Positions 1-6,989 of a DNA stretch of 13,034 nt are shown here, in pieces. A program made the position numbers and the translations under genes. This DNA is from Dysgonamonadaceae bacterium (lineage in GTDB: Bacteria > Bacteroidota > Bacteroidia > Bacteroidales > Azobacteroidaceae): the NCBI GenBank assembly GCA_031284225.1, contig JAITAH010000034.1, forward strand, positions 1-13,034, given 5' to 3'. The number at the start of each line of letters is the position of its first letter. Positions within the stretch are counted from its first letter, which is position 1. The notes below the pieces were generated by a model, which saw only the letters and a list, made by a program, of their open reading frames with translations, searched no databases and was not told where the DNA came from.

Positions 1-239
1 GCGGAAGCGAACGGAAGTTGAACGGTTGCCGTTTGCGGCGCCACTTCCAGCGATTCGATGCTTCCGTCTAAGATTCCTCCAACGGCAGCGTTTACGTTGG
101 TTCCTTCCACTACGGCTAAACGTATGGACGCTACATCTGCGCCTATTGCGAGGATTTGAGCCAGAACGCCGGCGTCATTGTCTTGAGCGTCCGTGTATTT
201 GCCTGCATAGGCTACTTCGATGGAGTAGTCGGCCAAAAC
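1..239. repeat. Outer inverted repeat, left arm
   Basis: This is the reverse complement of 12796-13034 with three mismatches in 239 bp (for example a at 120). It encodes about the last 79 visible residues of the lipoprotein. Two of the three differences are synonymous; the third changes Ile to Val. Identity stops abruptly at 239/240. The true outer limit is unknown because the repeat runs to the window edge on both sides. Confidence 0.95.
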
Positions 240-1154
240 CACGCCGGGCATAGCCACAGTGAATGCGCCATTCGAGTTAGCTGTATATAGCCCGCCATTA
301 TTATAATTCGCCATACCGACAAGCAAAGTATTGGGAGGGAAAGTAATTACTCCGTTTTCATAAGTACCGGTGTTTCCGGCAGCTTTTTGTTCTTCCAAGG
401 TTTGACCTCTTGCCATGTAATAGCCGGCCAAACTGCCTACATAGAACATTCCATAACTCCAAATCATTCCGGTTTCCTGCACATTGATATAAACGGCGGT
501 CGGGTCTTCGGCGTGTATTTCGAGATACCAGTCTTTGGAAGTATCCCAATCGCCCGGATCGTTGTAAGGATAATCTTCTCCAAACGCATTAACCAATCTG
601 AAAAAGCCCGGCTGCAACTGATTTTCTTGTATTTCTACTTCATACGGGATATTTTCTGTGGTATAGAATGTTGTCAGGAAATCTTCAATGAAAATTCCTT
701 TTCCTAAGGATACCCACGGCGCCGCAATCCCCACTTTAACGGTATATTCAGACAAGCCGTAGGGAGAGGTATATCCTTCGCCGCCAATGCTCAATTTCAG
801 TTCAGTATAGTTATCGAAGCCTACGACGTCGGGGTCGTAACCAATGACGATAGCGGCTTTCGATTCGCCTTGAGCGAAATTAACGGATGTAGGGATATTG
901 TAAAGTGCGCCTCCGCCGGTAACCGTCAAAGGCACCGTTATTGCATCATCGGTTTTAACCCGCGCAATTTCAATTTGAAAGGATTGTCCCAAACTCGACA
1001 ATTCAATAGTAGCGCTGTTCGAGGACGGAAAATACACTTGTGCGGTGTTGAGTTTCTCGGCCGGCGTATATTCTACTTCCTCCGAACAGGAATAGAAAGT
1101 CGTTATGGCAATCAACGTCAACAAAATACTCAATATATTTTTTATTGATTTCAT
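1..1154 (-). CDS. Surface lipoprotein, third gene of left operon (3' end cut off)
   Basis: A partial gene: 384 codons are visible and no stop is reached before the window start. The N-terminus (MKSIKNILSILLTLIAI...) is a lipoprotein signal peptide with a lipobox FYSC (Cys23). The mature protein starts C-SEEVE, an acidic stretch like the surface-export signal of Bacteroidota lipoproteins. The rest looks beta-rich, with an early segment around residues 35-125 (VYFPS..., NIPTSVNFAQGES) that resembles a Calx-beta/Ig-like fold. I do not assign a named family. It follows SusD-1 after 22 bp and holds the SusE/SusF position, so a surface ligand-binding accessory role is inferred. The start at 1154 aligns with the right-hand paralog; an in-frame ATG at 1160 is the alternative. 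Residues 306-384 are nearly identical to the paralog, while the upstream part is only distantly similar. Confidence 0.85.
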   Translation of the reverse strand, partial: MKSIKNILSILLTLIAITTFYSCSEEVEYTPAEKLNTAQVYFPSSNSATIELSSLGQSFQIEIARVKTDDAITVPLTVTGGGALYNIPTSVNFAQGESKAAIVIGYDPDVVGFDNYTELKLSIGGEGYTSPYGLSEYTVKVGIAAPWVSLGKGIFIEDFLTTFYTTENIPYEVEIQENQLQPGFFRLVNAFGEDYPYNDPGDWDTSKDWYLEIHAEDPTAVYINVQETGMIWSYGMFYVGSLAGYYMARGQTLEEQKAAGNTGTYENGVITFPPNTLLVGMANYNNGGLYTANSNGAFTVAMPGVVLADYSIEVAYAGKYTDAQDNDAGVLAQILAIGADVASIRLAVVEGTNVNAAVGGILDGSIESLEVAPQTATVQLPFAS

Positions 1155-1176
1155 ATACATTAATTTATTATATACA

Positions 1177-2820
1177 TTATTTTTTAGTTGAATATTCACC
1201 CACAGGACTTGGATATTCGATTGTAGCTGTCGGGTCGGGGTTGTTGTTCCCATCCAGAGCCTTGTTAGCATTTACTTCAGTGATAGGAATAACCAAATTC
1301 CAGTTCGGTTTAATACCTTCGCAATTCACTTTGAAGATATCGGCCGGCGCATTGGTGCCTTCGTAGTTCTGCATCACGCCCGGTTTCAGACGTTTTGCTG
1401 TTGGGAATGCGTTTCCTTCGCCCCAAAATTCGATACGCATCTGAGCCAACACTTCCAATTGGAGAGTGCGGAGATCCGAAGTCGTAAAGTTGTAGTCGGC
1501 CTGACGATAGGTTTTCATAAAATCGTTCAGTTTGGCTACGCCGGCGCTCACTCCCTGCGATGCGCCAACGGCTTCCGCTTCGATGAGATACATCTCTTCT
1601 ACACGCATCACAGGAACATCAACGGCGCCGCCAATGCTGTATGATTTCCAGTCGCCATTTTTACAGCGAAACTTGAGAGATAGATAAGCGGGCGCGTCAT
1701 TAATGAACTCCTTATCGCGCGAGGTTTTATAGTTGTAGTATTCATACTTTTTAGGATCGAGGAAAGTATGCTTGCGGAAGTCGGTATCGGCAATCTTGTC
1801 GTATAATGAACGGTCGATGCCCGGACGAGTCAGCGAAGAATAGCCCCAATCTGCTTCGCCGGACATCCAGCCTGTGAAATTACACAAATTACCCATACTT
1901 TCAGCCGCATAGTTGATATACCACATCCATGCTTGATTGGCCGTATTGAAACCGGTATTTACGTCTTCCCATTGCGCTGCGGTAACGGGCGAACCGCCAA
2001 AGACGTCGATAGCCCTGCGGGCATATTCAGCCGCTTTGTCGTATTTTCCATCCCATAAATACACTTTAGCCTTAATGCCATAAGCAACGGCTAAACTTGG
2101 AAACATTTTCGAATCGGGAGTATAATCTGCCAGACATTGTTCGGCTTTATCCAAATCGGAAAGGATGAAGGCAATCATATCGTCGTGAGAAGCGCGCGGA
2201 TTGTTCTTGGCTATTTCGCCGGTTGTTTCTTCCGTTACGAAAGGAACGGTCAATCCCAACACTTTAGAACAGTCGGTATATTTGTTTTCGACCGGTTCAA
2301 ATAATACGGTAAGCAAATAGTAGTCGAACGCGCGGCAGGCGTAGGCTACGCCGGCAGCCCCTCTAATGGAGGGCGACAAATTTTCGTCGGTAATATCGAC
2401 GGCTGCGATAATATCGTTTGCCGATTTTACGAATTTATACAACGTAAACCAGGGAAGGAAAGCAAAATAACTATTTGCGCCCATACTGCCGTTAAAGGTG
2501 TTGTAGTTTCTGTACCAGTCGTAGCCGGAATTGCTTCCGAACGGATATATATCGCCCAACAATTCTGTTTGAGCAATCATAAATTGAGGGTAAGCCATAT
2601 CGGTTTCGTGGGTTTGACTTCCATAAACCAGATAGCCTTGCGACATTTGCGACGGAATCCCGTTAAGAGACGCCTGTAAAGCCTCCGCCGAAGCGCCGAT
2701 TTGTTCGGACGTTGCGGTATCTCCCTCAGGAAACGTCTCTTCAATACAACCGGTCAGCGTCGGCGTCAGTGTCAGCGCCGCCACTGCTAATAAAGAGAAT
2801 AATTTATTTACTGTTTTCAT
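1177..2820 (-). CDS. SusD-like outer-membrane substrate-binding lipoprotein (SusD-1)
   Basis: A complete 547-residue protein, the usual size for the SusD/RagB family. These proteins form a surface lid over the SusC barrel and capture ligand for TonB-dependent import. The signal peptide ends in lipobox LTGC (Cys25), followed by IEETFPEG. Family-typical features are the helical TPR-like region (GIKAKVYLWDGKYDKAAEYA), the NNPRA segment, RVEEMYLIEAEA at 406-417, RIEFWGEG at 462-469 and NPDP at 527-530. The gene starts 21 bp after the SusC-1 stop and is followed 22 bp later by the third lipoprotein gene, so the three are probably one transcript. It is clearly related to SusD-2 but has diverged over its whole length. 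I found no promoter of its own; expression is predicted to depend on the inversion state at 6155-6899. The ligand is unknown. Confidence 0.96.
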   Translation of the reverse strand: MKTVNKLFSLLAVAALTLTPTLTGCIEETFPEGDTATSEQIGASAEALQASLNGIPSQMSQGYLVYGSQTHETDMAYPQFMIAQTELLGDIYPFGSNSGYDWYRNYNTFNGSMGANSYFAFLPWFTLYKFVKSANDIIAAVDITDENLSPSIRGAAGVAYACRAFDYYLLTVLFEPVENKYTDCSKVLGLTVPFVTEETTGEIAKNNPRASHDDMIAFILSDLDKAEQCLADYTPDSKMFPSLAVAYGIKAKVYLWDGKYDKAAEYARRAIDVFGGSPVTAAQWEDVNTGFNTANQAWMWYINYAAESMGNLCNFTGWMSGEADWGYSSLTRPGIDRSLYDKIADTDFRKHTFLDPKKYEYYNYKTSRDKEFINDAPAYLSLKFRCKNGDWKSYSIGGAVDVPVMRVEEMYLIEAEAVGASQGVSAGVAKLNDFMKTYRQADYNFTTSDLRTLQLEVLAQMRIEFWGEGNAFPTAKRLKPGVMQNYEGTNAPADIFKVNCEGIKPNWNLVIPITEVNANKALDGNNNPDPTATIEYPSPVGEYSTKK

Positions 2821-2841
2821 ATTATATATCCTTTTACTATT

Positions 2842-5800
2842 TTAAAATTTAATTGTAATACCGCCGGAGATGGTTCTCATAGGCGCATAGTAAGTAGCGT
2901 TTGTCGTTGAACTGTATGATTGACGCGGGTCGAAACCTGTACGTTTTGACCAGTAGAATACATTCTCGGCAGAAACATAGAACCGCAGTGAATTGAGCTG
3001 CGCTTTCTGGCTCAGTCTTGACGGAACGGTATAACCCAAATTGATATTTTCTATATTCAGGTAACTTGCATCGGTCAAGAAACGGGTGGAAGTTCCCGCT
3101 CCATACGTATCGCCGAATACGAAACGCGGAATATCGCTGGTAGTATTTTCAGGCGTCCATGCATTCAAAACATCTGCATGGAAATTGTAACCGGTATTGG
3201 AAGCAAGAGGCGGCGACATAAACTGCGCATAAGTACCGTCGTATTGTTTGCCTCCAATTTGATACGAGAAGTTGGCGCTGAAATCGACTCCATAAACCTG
3301 CAAAGTAGTTCCAAAACCGCCAAACACCTTCGGAAGAGAAGATTCCTTGGTAATATAATAGTCGGCCTCAGCCCAAGATTTGGTGGTTTCGCGTCCGGTA
3401 ATGTTTCCTTCTTCGTCTATGGTATTCTTATACCATTGCGACTGTCCGTCTTCCGCTACGCCGGCATATTCTTTTTCACGCCATGTGTATATAGAGAGAT
3501 CTTCCGCAATGTAAAAACTTCCGTTCACATAACCTTTATATTCGTTTCCGTTTGCGTCATATTCAGAAGTTAATTTTTTATCTTCGTGCAACATCGTGAT
3601 GCGATTTTTCAGCGTAGCGCCATTAAGTTTAATATCCCATTTGATATTATTTGATTTAACGACATTCACGTTCAAATTCCACTCGACGCCGGTATTGTAC
3701 ATATCGCCGATATTGTCGTAATAACTTGAATAACCTAACGACGGGGCCACCGCGAAGGAAAACAGCATATCTGTCGTATTACGTTTGTAATACTCGACGC
3801 TACCGGTTAGACGATCAAATAATTGAAATTCCGTTCCGATATTGAAGTTGGCATTGGTTTCCCAGGTAATATCTTTTGTTCCTTTCGTATCGAATGATGT
3901 TCCGATGTTGCCTGCCGAGTTAACAATGTTGAATACGTCGGTATAACGATAGGAACCGATATTGTCATTTCCCTGTGATCCATAAGAGACTTTTAATTTC
4001 AATTCGTCCACCGACGAAACATCGAACCAATCTTCTTTATTGAGAAGCCAAGCTGCGCCTACCGACCAGAAATTACCCCAGCGATAATCCGGATGGAAAC
4101 GGGAGGAAGCGTCGCGACGGAACGATCCCGAAAGAAAATACCGACTGTCGTAATCGTATTGCAAACGGCTAAAAAAACCTTCGTTATTGTAACGGGTTCT
4201 GTAGGAGTAAGCGCTTTGTCCGTCTTGTATGGCGCCGCCCAATTCCTTATTAGTCTGCGAGAACATTTTCGATTTGCTGGCAGCCAAATAAGAATAGATA
4301 GTGTTGTAGTATTCGTGTCCCAACAAAATTTCCAAATTGTTATGATCGGCAATCTTTTTTGTGTAGTTTATCAATTGTTGCAAGTTATAATCATACGTGC
4401 GAGTGTGGTATTTAGCGACAGTACCTCCGGTAGTATCGAACTGTCCGTAATACGGGTTATATACAAAGGTGAAACGTGTTTCATCGAGGTTGTATGTAGC
4501 GTTTAACGTTAATTTCAAACCCGGTATGAATGTAAAATCAATAAACCCGTTGCCGCTTGTGGCATTGCCTTCCCCATTGTTCGTGTTCAGTTGGCTGTCC
4601 ATGATGGGGTTGGCGTCAGAGATGAACGGACGAGCCATACCGGCATTGGTAGCGTTGCCATAGTCCATCATCCTAAAACCATTATCGTCTATTTTTACAT
4701 TGCCGTCGGCAGTACGAATATAAATAGGATAAATCGGGGCCATCTGAGAAGTGACAGCCCAGATATTTCCACTTGAAGTACTGGAACCATTGTTACTGAG
4801 CGAATTGTGGTTAAATCTTGCATAAGCCATATTTCCGCCTATTTTCATCCATTCTTTTGCCTGATAATCGGCTTTTAAACGGGCGGTTATACGTTCCATA
4901 TCGGAAGCCGATGTAATACCCTGATTATTTAAGTAGCCGATAGAAGCAAAGAAAGAGGATTTAGGCCCGCTGGAACCGCTAATCGAAAGATTGTATTCTT
5001 GGCGAATACCGTCGCGAGTTCCTGCATTTTCCCAACTGTCGGGAGTCAACCAATAATCTTCGCCTCTATACGAAACGAGGCGTCCCAAGGTAGCGTTAGG
5101 ATTCAGTTTGCCGTTAAGCCCAATCAACATTTGCCCTGCGGGATAGGTGTAAACGTTATATCCCAGACCGCCGTTCCCTTGGTCGCCGAACAGGTTTTCA
5201 TTGGCTTTCTGCCATGCGGCCTCCGGAGTCGATCCCTGGTTAATATAATATTTTGACAAAGCGGCGTAATGCGTTTCGTAATATTGCGCCGGGTCGGTAA
5301 TCACATTATAATGTTGCAATGCGCGAGAATTGGATCCGTATTTAGCATCCAGCGTGATTACGGCGTTACCGTTTTTATCCGGTTTTTTGGTGGTGATAAT
5401 AATCACCCCATTGGCGCCGCGTGCGCCATACAAAGCATTGGAAGCGGCGTCTTTCAATACGGTCATCGATTCCACATCGCTGGGATTGATGCTGGAAAGA
5501 TCTCCGCTGTATGGAGCGCCGTCAACAATAATTAAGGGATCGTTTTTTGCATTCAATGAAGAAAAACCGCGAATCCTGATAGCAGACGTAGCGCCCGGAG
5601 CGCCGTCGTCGGAAGTCAATTGTAAGCCGGGAACGGCGCCGGCTAATGCGTTGGTAACGCTTGTTACCTGCACTTTTTCCAATTCTTTAGCGCTGACAGT
5701 AGCCGCCGAACCGGTAAATGCCGATTTTTTTGCCGTACCGAACGCTACGACAACCACTTCTTCCAGACTGGTTTCATCAGCGCTCAAAACCACTCTAACT

Positions 5801-6063
5801 TCGGGAGCTATTGCCACTTCTCTGTCCGTCATCCCTAAATATTTGATAATTAGAGTTTGGGCTGACGCCGGTACGCTTAACGTAAAATGACCGTTTAAGT
5901 CCGTAACCGTACCAATTGAGGCATTCCCTTTTACTACAACCGACGCGCCGATCACAGGCTCTCCGGCTTCATCTGCCACAGTTCCTGATACCGATTTGTT
6001 TTGCCCGATTGCTAAACTCATGCTTATAAACAAGCATGTTAACCATAAAGTCAATCTTTTCAT
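2842..6063 (-). CDS. SusC-like TonB-dependent outer-membrane transporter (SusC-1)
   Basis: A complete 1073-residue SusC/RagA-family transporter, which imports ligand passed on by its SusD partner using TonB energy. In order: signal peptide 1-21 (ending AIGQ), a CarboxypepD_reg-like domain at about 24-95 (VSGTVADEAGEPVIGASVVV), a TonB-box-like segment EEVVVVAFG at 101-109, a plug domain at about 115-230 with IVDGAPYSGD and NALYGARGANG, then a long beta-barrel ending in ISGGITIKF, whose terminal Phe is typical of outer-membrane barrels. I chose the ATG at 6063; an in-frame GTG at 6072 would add three residues. The first 15 codons match SusC-2 exactly at DNA level, the first 100 residues are about 85% the same, and the barrel diverges strongly. 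I see no consensus promoter reading toward it in the current orientation, so it is predicted silent as drawn. Confidence 0.96.
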   Translation of the reverse strand: MKRLTLWLTCLFISMSLAIGQNKSVSGTVADEAGEPVIGASVVVKGNASIGTVTDLNGHFTLSVPASAQTLIIKYLGMTDREVAIAPEVRVVLSADETSLEEVVVVAFGTAKKSAFTGSAATVSAKELEKVQVTSVTNALAGAVPGLQLTSDDGAPGATSAIRIRGFSSLNAKNDPLIIVDGAPYSGDLSSINPSDVESMTVLKDAASNALYGARGANGVIIITTKKPDKNGNAVITLDAKYGSNSRALQHYNVITDPAQYYETHYAALSKYYINQGSTPEAAWQKANENLFGDQGNGGLGYNVYTYPAGQMLIGLNGKLNPNATLGRLVSYRGEDYWLTPDSWENAGTRDGIRQEYNLSISGSSGPKSSFFASIGYLNNQGITSASDMERITARLKADYQAKEWMKIGGNMAYARFNHNSLSNNGSSTSSGNIWAVTSQMAPIYPIYIRTADGNVKIDDNGFRMMDYGNATNAGMARPFISDANPIMDSQLNTNNGEGNATSGNGFIDFTFIPGLKLTLNATYNLDETRFTFVYNPYYGQFDTTGGTVAKYHTRTYDYNLQQLINYTKKIADHNNLEILLGHEYYNTIYSYLAASKSKMFSQTNKELGGAIQDGQSAYSYRTRYNNEGFFSRLQYDYDSRYFLSGSFRRDASSRFHPDYRWGNFWSVGAAWLLNKEDWFDVSSVDELKLKVSYGSQGNDNIGSYRYTDVFNIVNSAGNIGTSFDTKGTKDITWETNANFNIGTEFQLFDRLTGSVEYYKRNTTDMLFSFAVAPSLGYSSYYDNIGDMYNTGVEWNLNVNVVKSNNIKWDIKLNGATLKNRITMLHEDKKLTSEYDANGNEYKGYVNGSFYIAEDLSIYTWREKEYAGVAEDGQSQWYKNTIDEEGNITGRETTKSWAEADYYITKESSLPKVFGGFGTTLQVYGVDFSANFSYQIGGKQYDGTYAQFMSPPLASNTGYNFHADVLNAWTPENTTSDIPRFVFGDTYGAGTSTRFLTDASYLNIENINLGYTVPSRLSQKAQLNSLRFYVSAENVFYWSKRTGFDPRQSYSSTTNATYYAPMRTISGGITIKF
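6019..6038. repeat. 20-bp palindrome in SusC-1 signal-peptide codons
   Basis: Perfect 7-bp arms CATGCTT and AAGCATG are separated by 6 nt, read on the minus strand. It lies at the gene-side end of the near-perfect inverted repeat, in codons 9-15, and is identical at 7015-7034. It could form a short hairpin in the early mRNA or be a secondary recombination site. It may equally be a chance result of the conserved TCLFISM signal-peptide codons. Confidence 0.6.
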
Positions 6064-6112
6064 AAATTTCACTTTAAATTAAAAACTAAATAACACTTCA
6101 TTATTCTCAAAA

Positions 6113-6138
6113 ATTATTCGTAACTTGTTATGTCTAAA
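6113..6138. other. Candidate invertase crossover site, left copy
   Basis: On the plus strand the half-site ATTATTCGTAAC, then TT, then the reverse complement of half-site TTTAGACATAAC. The two 12-bp half-sites agree at 8 of 12 positions (pattern WTTAnnCnTAAC). The 12 + 2 + 12 layout with a non-palindromic central AA/TT matches that of hix/gix sites cut by serine invertases. The right copy at 6916-6941 is identical and inverted, so strand exchange would invert rather than delete the DNA between. Assignment is by symmetry only. Confidence 0.5.
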
Positions 6139-6159
6139 ATATAGGGTCATTTAATTTAG
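6129..6159 (+). promoter_or_regulatory. Weak candidate invertase promoter
   Basis: TATG (6129-6132) and TAATTTAG (6152-6159), 19 nt apart, each differ by one base from the Bacteroides TTTG and TAnnTTTG boxes. They read toward the invertase and span the inner edge of the left repeat arm. Transcription would start only a few bases before the ATG at 6174, so this is doubtful. No better promoter for the invertase was seen. Confidence 0.2.
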
Positions 6160-6173
6160 ACTATTTTTAAAAT

Positions 6174-6776
6174 ATGATTTACGGATATATTCGCGTAAGC
6201 ACCGACAAGCAAACAGTCGAAAATCAACGGTATGAAATCTGTCGATTTTGCGAACAAAACCGATTAACGGTTGACAAATGGATAGATGAAACCATTTCCG
6301 GTACAAAAAAAATGGAAGATCGGAAATTAGGCCAATTGATCCGAAAAATGAAAAAAGACGATATTCTCGTTTGTTCGGAACTTTCTCGTTTAGGCCGGAA
6401 TTTACTAATGATTATGGCTATTCTCAACGAGTGTATGAACCGAAATATTCAGGTGTGGACCATCAAAGACAATTACCGTTTGGGCAGCGATATACAATCG
6501 AAAGTCTTGGCCTTTGCTTTCGGACTTTCCGCCGAAATAGAAAGAGATTTGATTTCGCAACGCACCAAAGAAGCCCTCGCTCGTAAACGGGCAGAAGGAA
6601 TGGTTTTGGGACGGCCGAAAGGCAGTAAATCCAAAATAAAAAAACTTTCCGGTAAAGAAACCAAAATAAAAAATTTAATGAACGAAAATCTATCAATAAG
6701 CGCTATGGCGCGAATATTGGGTGTACATCGAATTACTTTAACTACATTTCTTAAGCAAGCGCCTATCGACACTTGA
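6174..6776 (+). CDS. Serine recombinase, DNA-invertase type
   Basis: A complete 200-residue small serine recombinase, close in size to Hin/Gin invertases and resolvases (180-200). The resolvase catalytic domain spans about 1-145. YIRVSTDKQ carries the nucleophile Ser9 with Arg7. SELSRLGRN (68-76) carries the conserved arginines Arg72 and Arg75. The long E helix with AEIERDLISQRTKEAL follows, then the linker LGRPKG, and a C-terminal helix-turn-helix (ISAMARILGVHRITLTTFL) for site binding. No active-site residue appears missing. There is no transposase next to it, so a transposon resolvase is unlikely. It sits inside inverted repeats that contain hix-like dyads, so the inferred job is inversion of 6155-6899. 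It reads in the same direction as the SusC-2 promoter, and no GC-rich terminator separates it from SusC-2, so readthrough into SusC-2 is possible. Its ATG is 19 bp inside the left repeat arm. Confidence 0.95.
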   Translation: MIYGYIRVSTDKQTVENQRYEICRFCEQNRLTVDKWIDETISGTKKMEDRKLGQLIRKMKKDDILVCSELSRLGRNLLMIMAILNECMNRNIQVWTIKDNYRLGSDIQSKVLAFAFGLSAEIERDLISQRTKEALARKRAEGMVLGRPKGSKSKIKKLSGKETKIKNLMNENLSISAMARILGVHRITLTTFLKQAPIDT

Positions 6777-6805
6777 AATTTATTTTTTTAAAATTTTGCA
6801 TTTTG

Positions 6806-6837
6806 TTTGGATTATTTTAAAAATTAATATACTTTTG
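6806..6837 (+). promoter_or_regulatory. Bacteroides-type promoter facing SusC-2
   Basis: TTTG (6806-6809) and TACTTTTG (6830-6837), 20 nt apart, are a perfect match to the Bacteroidota TTTG / TAnnTTTG promoter. Transcription should start near 6843, leaving a leader of about 146 nt that crosses the whole noncoding part of the right arm before the SusC-2 ATG. It lies inside the invertible segment. I searched the plus strand from 6064 to about 6500 for the complementary CAAAnnTA and found none, so there is no equal promoter facing SusC-1. Confidence 0.8.
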
Positions 6838-6989
6838 CAAAGTAAAATTAATATTAAAATTGCAAAACAGATTTTTTGAGTGGTTTTGAATGAACAATTT
6901 TAAATGACCCTATATTTTAGACATAACAAGTTACGAATAATTTTTGAGAATAATGAAGTGTTATTTAGTTTTAATTTAAAGTGAAATTT
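6838..6989 (+). promoter_or_regulatory. 5' leader of SusC-2
   Basis: This AT-rich untranslated leader lies between the promoter and the ATG at 6990. The part from 6900 on belongs to the invertible repeat arm and holds the candidate crossover site, so inversion would join the promoter-proximal leader to either SusC gene. No clear Shine-Dalgarno sequence is visible, as is usual in Bacteroidota. I see no riboswitch or terminator hairpin in it. Confidence 0.6.
6916..6941. other. Candidate invertase crossover site, right copy
   Basis: Half-site TTTAGACATAAC, central AA (6928-6929), then the reverse complement of ATTATTCGTAAC. The inner ten bases TAAC-AA-GTTA form a dyad around the central dinucleotide. 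It is the inverted twin of 6113-6138. A further partial copy (GAATAAT at 6948-6954) lies 13 bp after the GAATAAT at 6935-6941, which may indicate an additional weak recombinase contact. Confidence 0.5.

Larger units (their letters stand above)
6019..6154. repeat. Inner inverted repeat, left arm (invertase target)
   Basis: This 136-bp stretch is the reverse complement of 6900-7034. The only difference is a run of five A (6081-6085) where the other arm has four T (6969-6972). It covers 91 bp of SusC-1 leader and its first 45 coding bases. Identity stops sharply at 6154/6155 on the inner side; on the gene side mismatches begin at 6018. The leader part, which need not be conserved for coding, is as conserved as the coding part, which points to a recombination target or repeated exchange. 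Confidence 0.95.
6155..6899. other. Predicted invertible segment carrying invertase and promoter
   Basis: This 745-bp unique region lies between the inner repeat arms. With crossover at the candidate central dinucleotides (6125-6126 and 6928-6929) the flipped unit would be about 803 bp. It holds the whole invertase gene and the only perfect consensus promoter, which points out across the right arm toward SusC-2. Inversion would place that promoter near 6217-6248 pointing left toward SusC-1, with the same leader length. Either orientation leaves both SusC start codons intact because the arms carry the leader. Both orientations coexisting has not been shown here; it is inferred from the architecture. 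Confidence 0.75.

Noticed and set aside
5330..5890. A 186-codon open frame on the plus strand opposite SusC-1
   Set aside because: It lies wholly antisense to the conserved SusC plug and N-terminal coding region, shows no family motif and is explained as a shadow frame.
6064..6072. GTG start three codons upstream of both SusC ATGs
   Set aside because: The ATG gives a clean basic-then-hydrophobic signal peptide (MKRLTLWL). The GTG is possible, but nothing requires it.
6224..6772. Several overlapping frames on both strands inside the invertase gene
   Set aside because: The plus-strand 200-residue serine recombinase with intact catalytic motifs explains the region.
6174..6776. Transposon resolvase with a res site
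   Set aside because: There is no transposase, terminal inverted repeats or target duplication, and the flanking sites are inverted rather than direct, which fits inversion.
6777..6805. Intrinsic terminator after the invertase
   Set aside because: Only A/T runs are present; no GC-containing stem followed by a U tract could be found.
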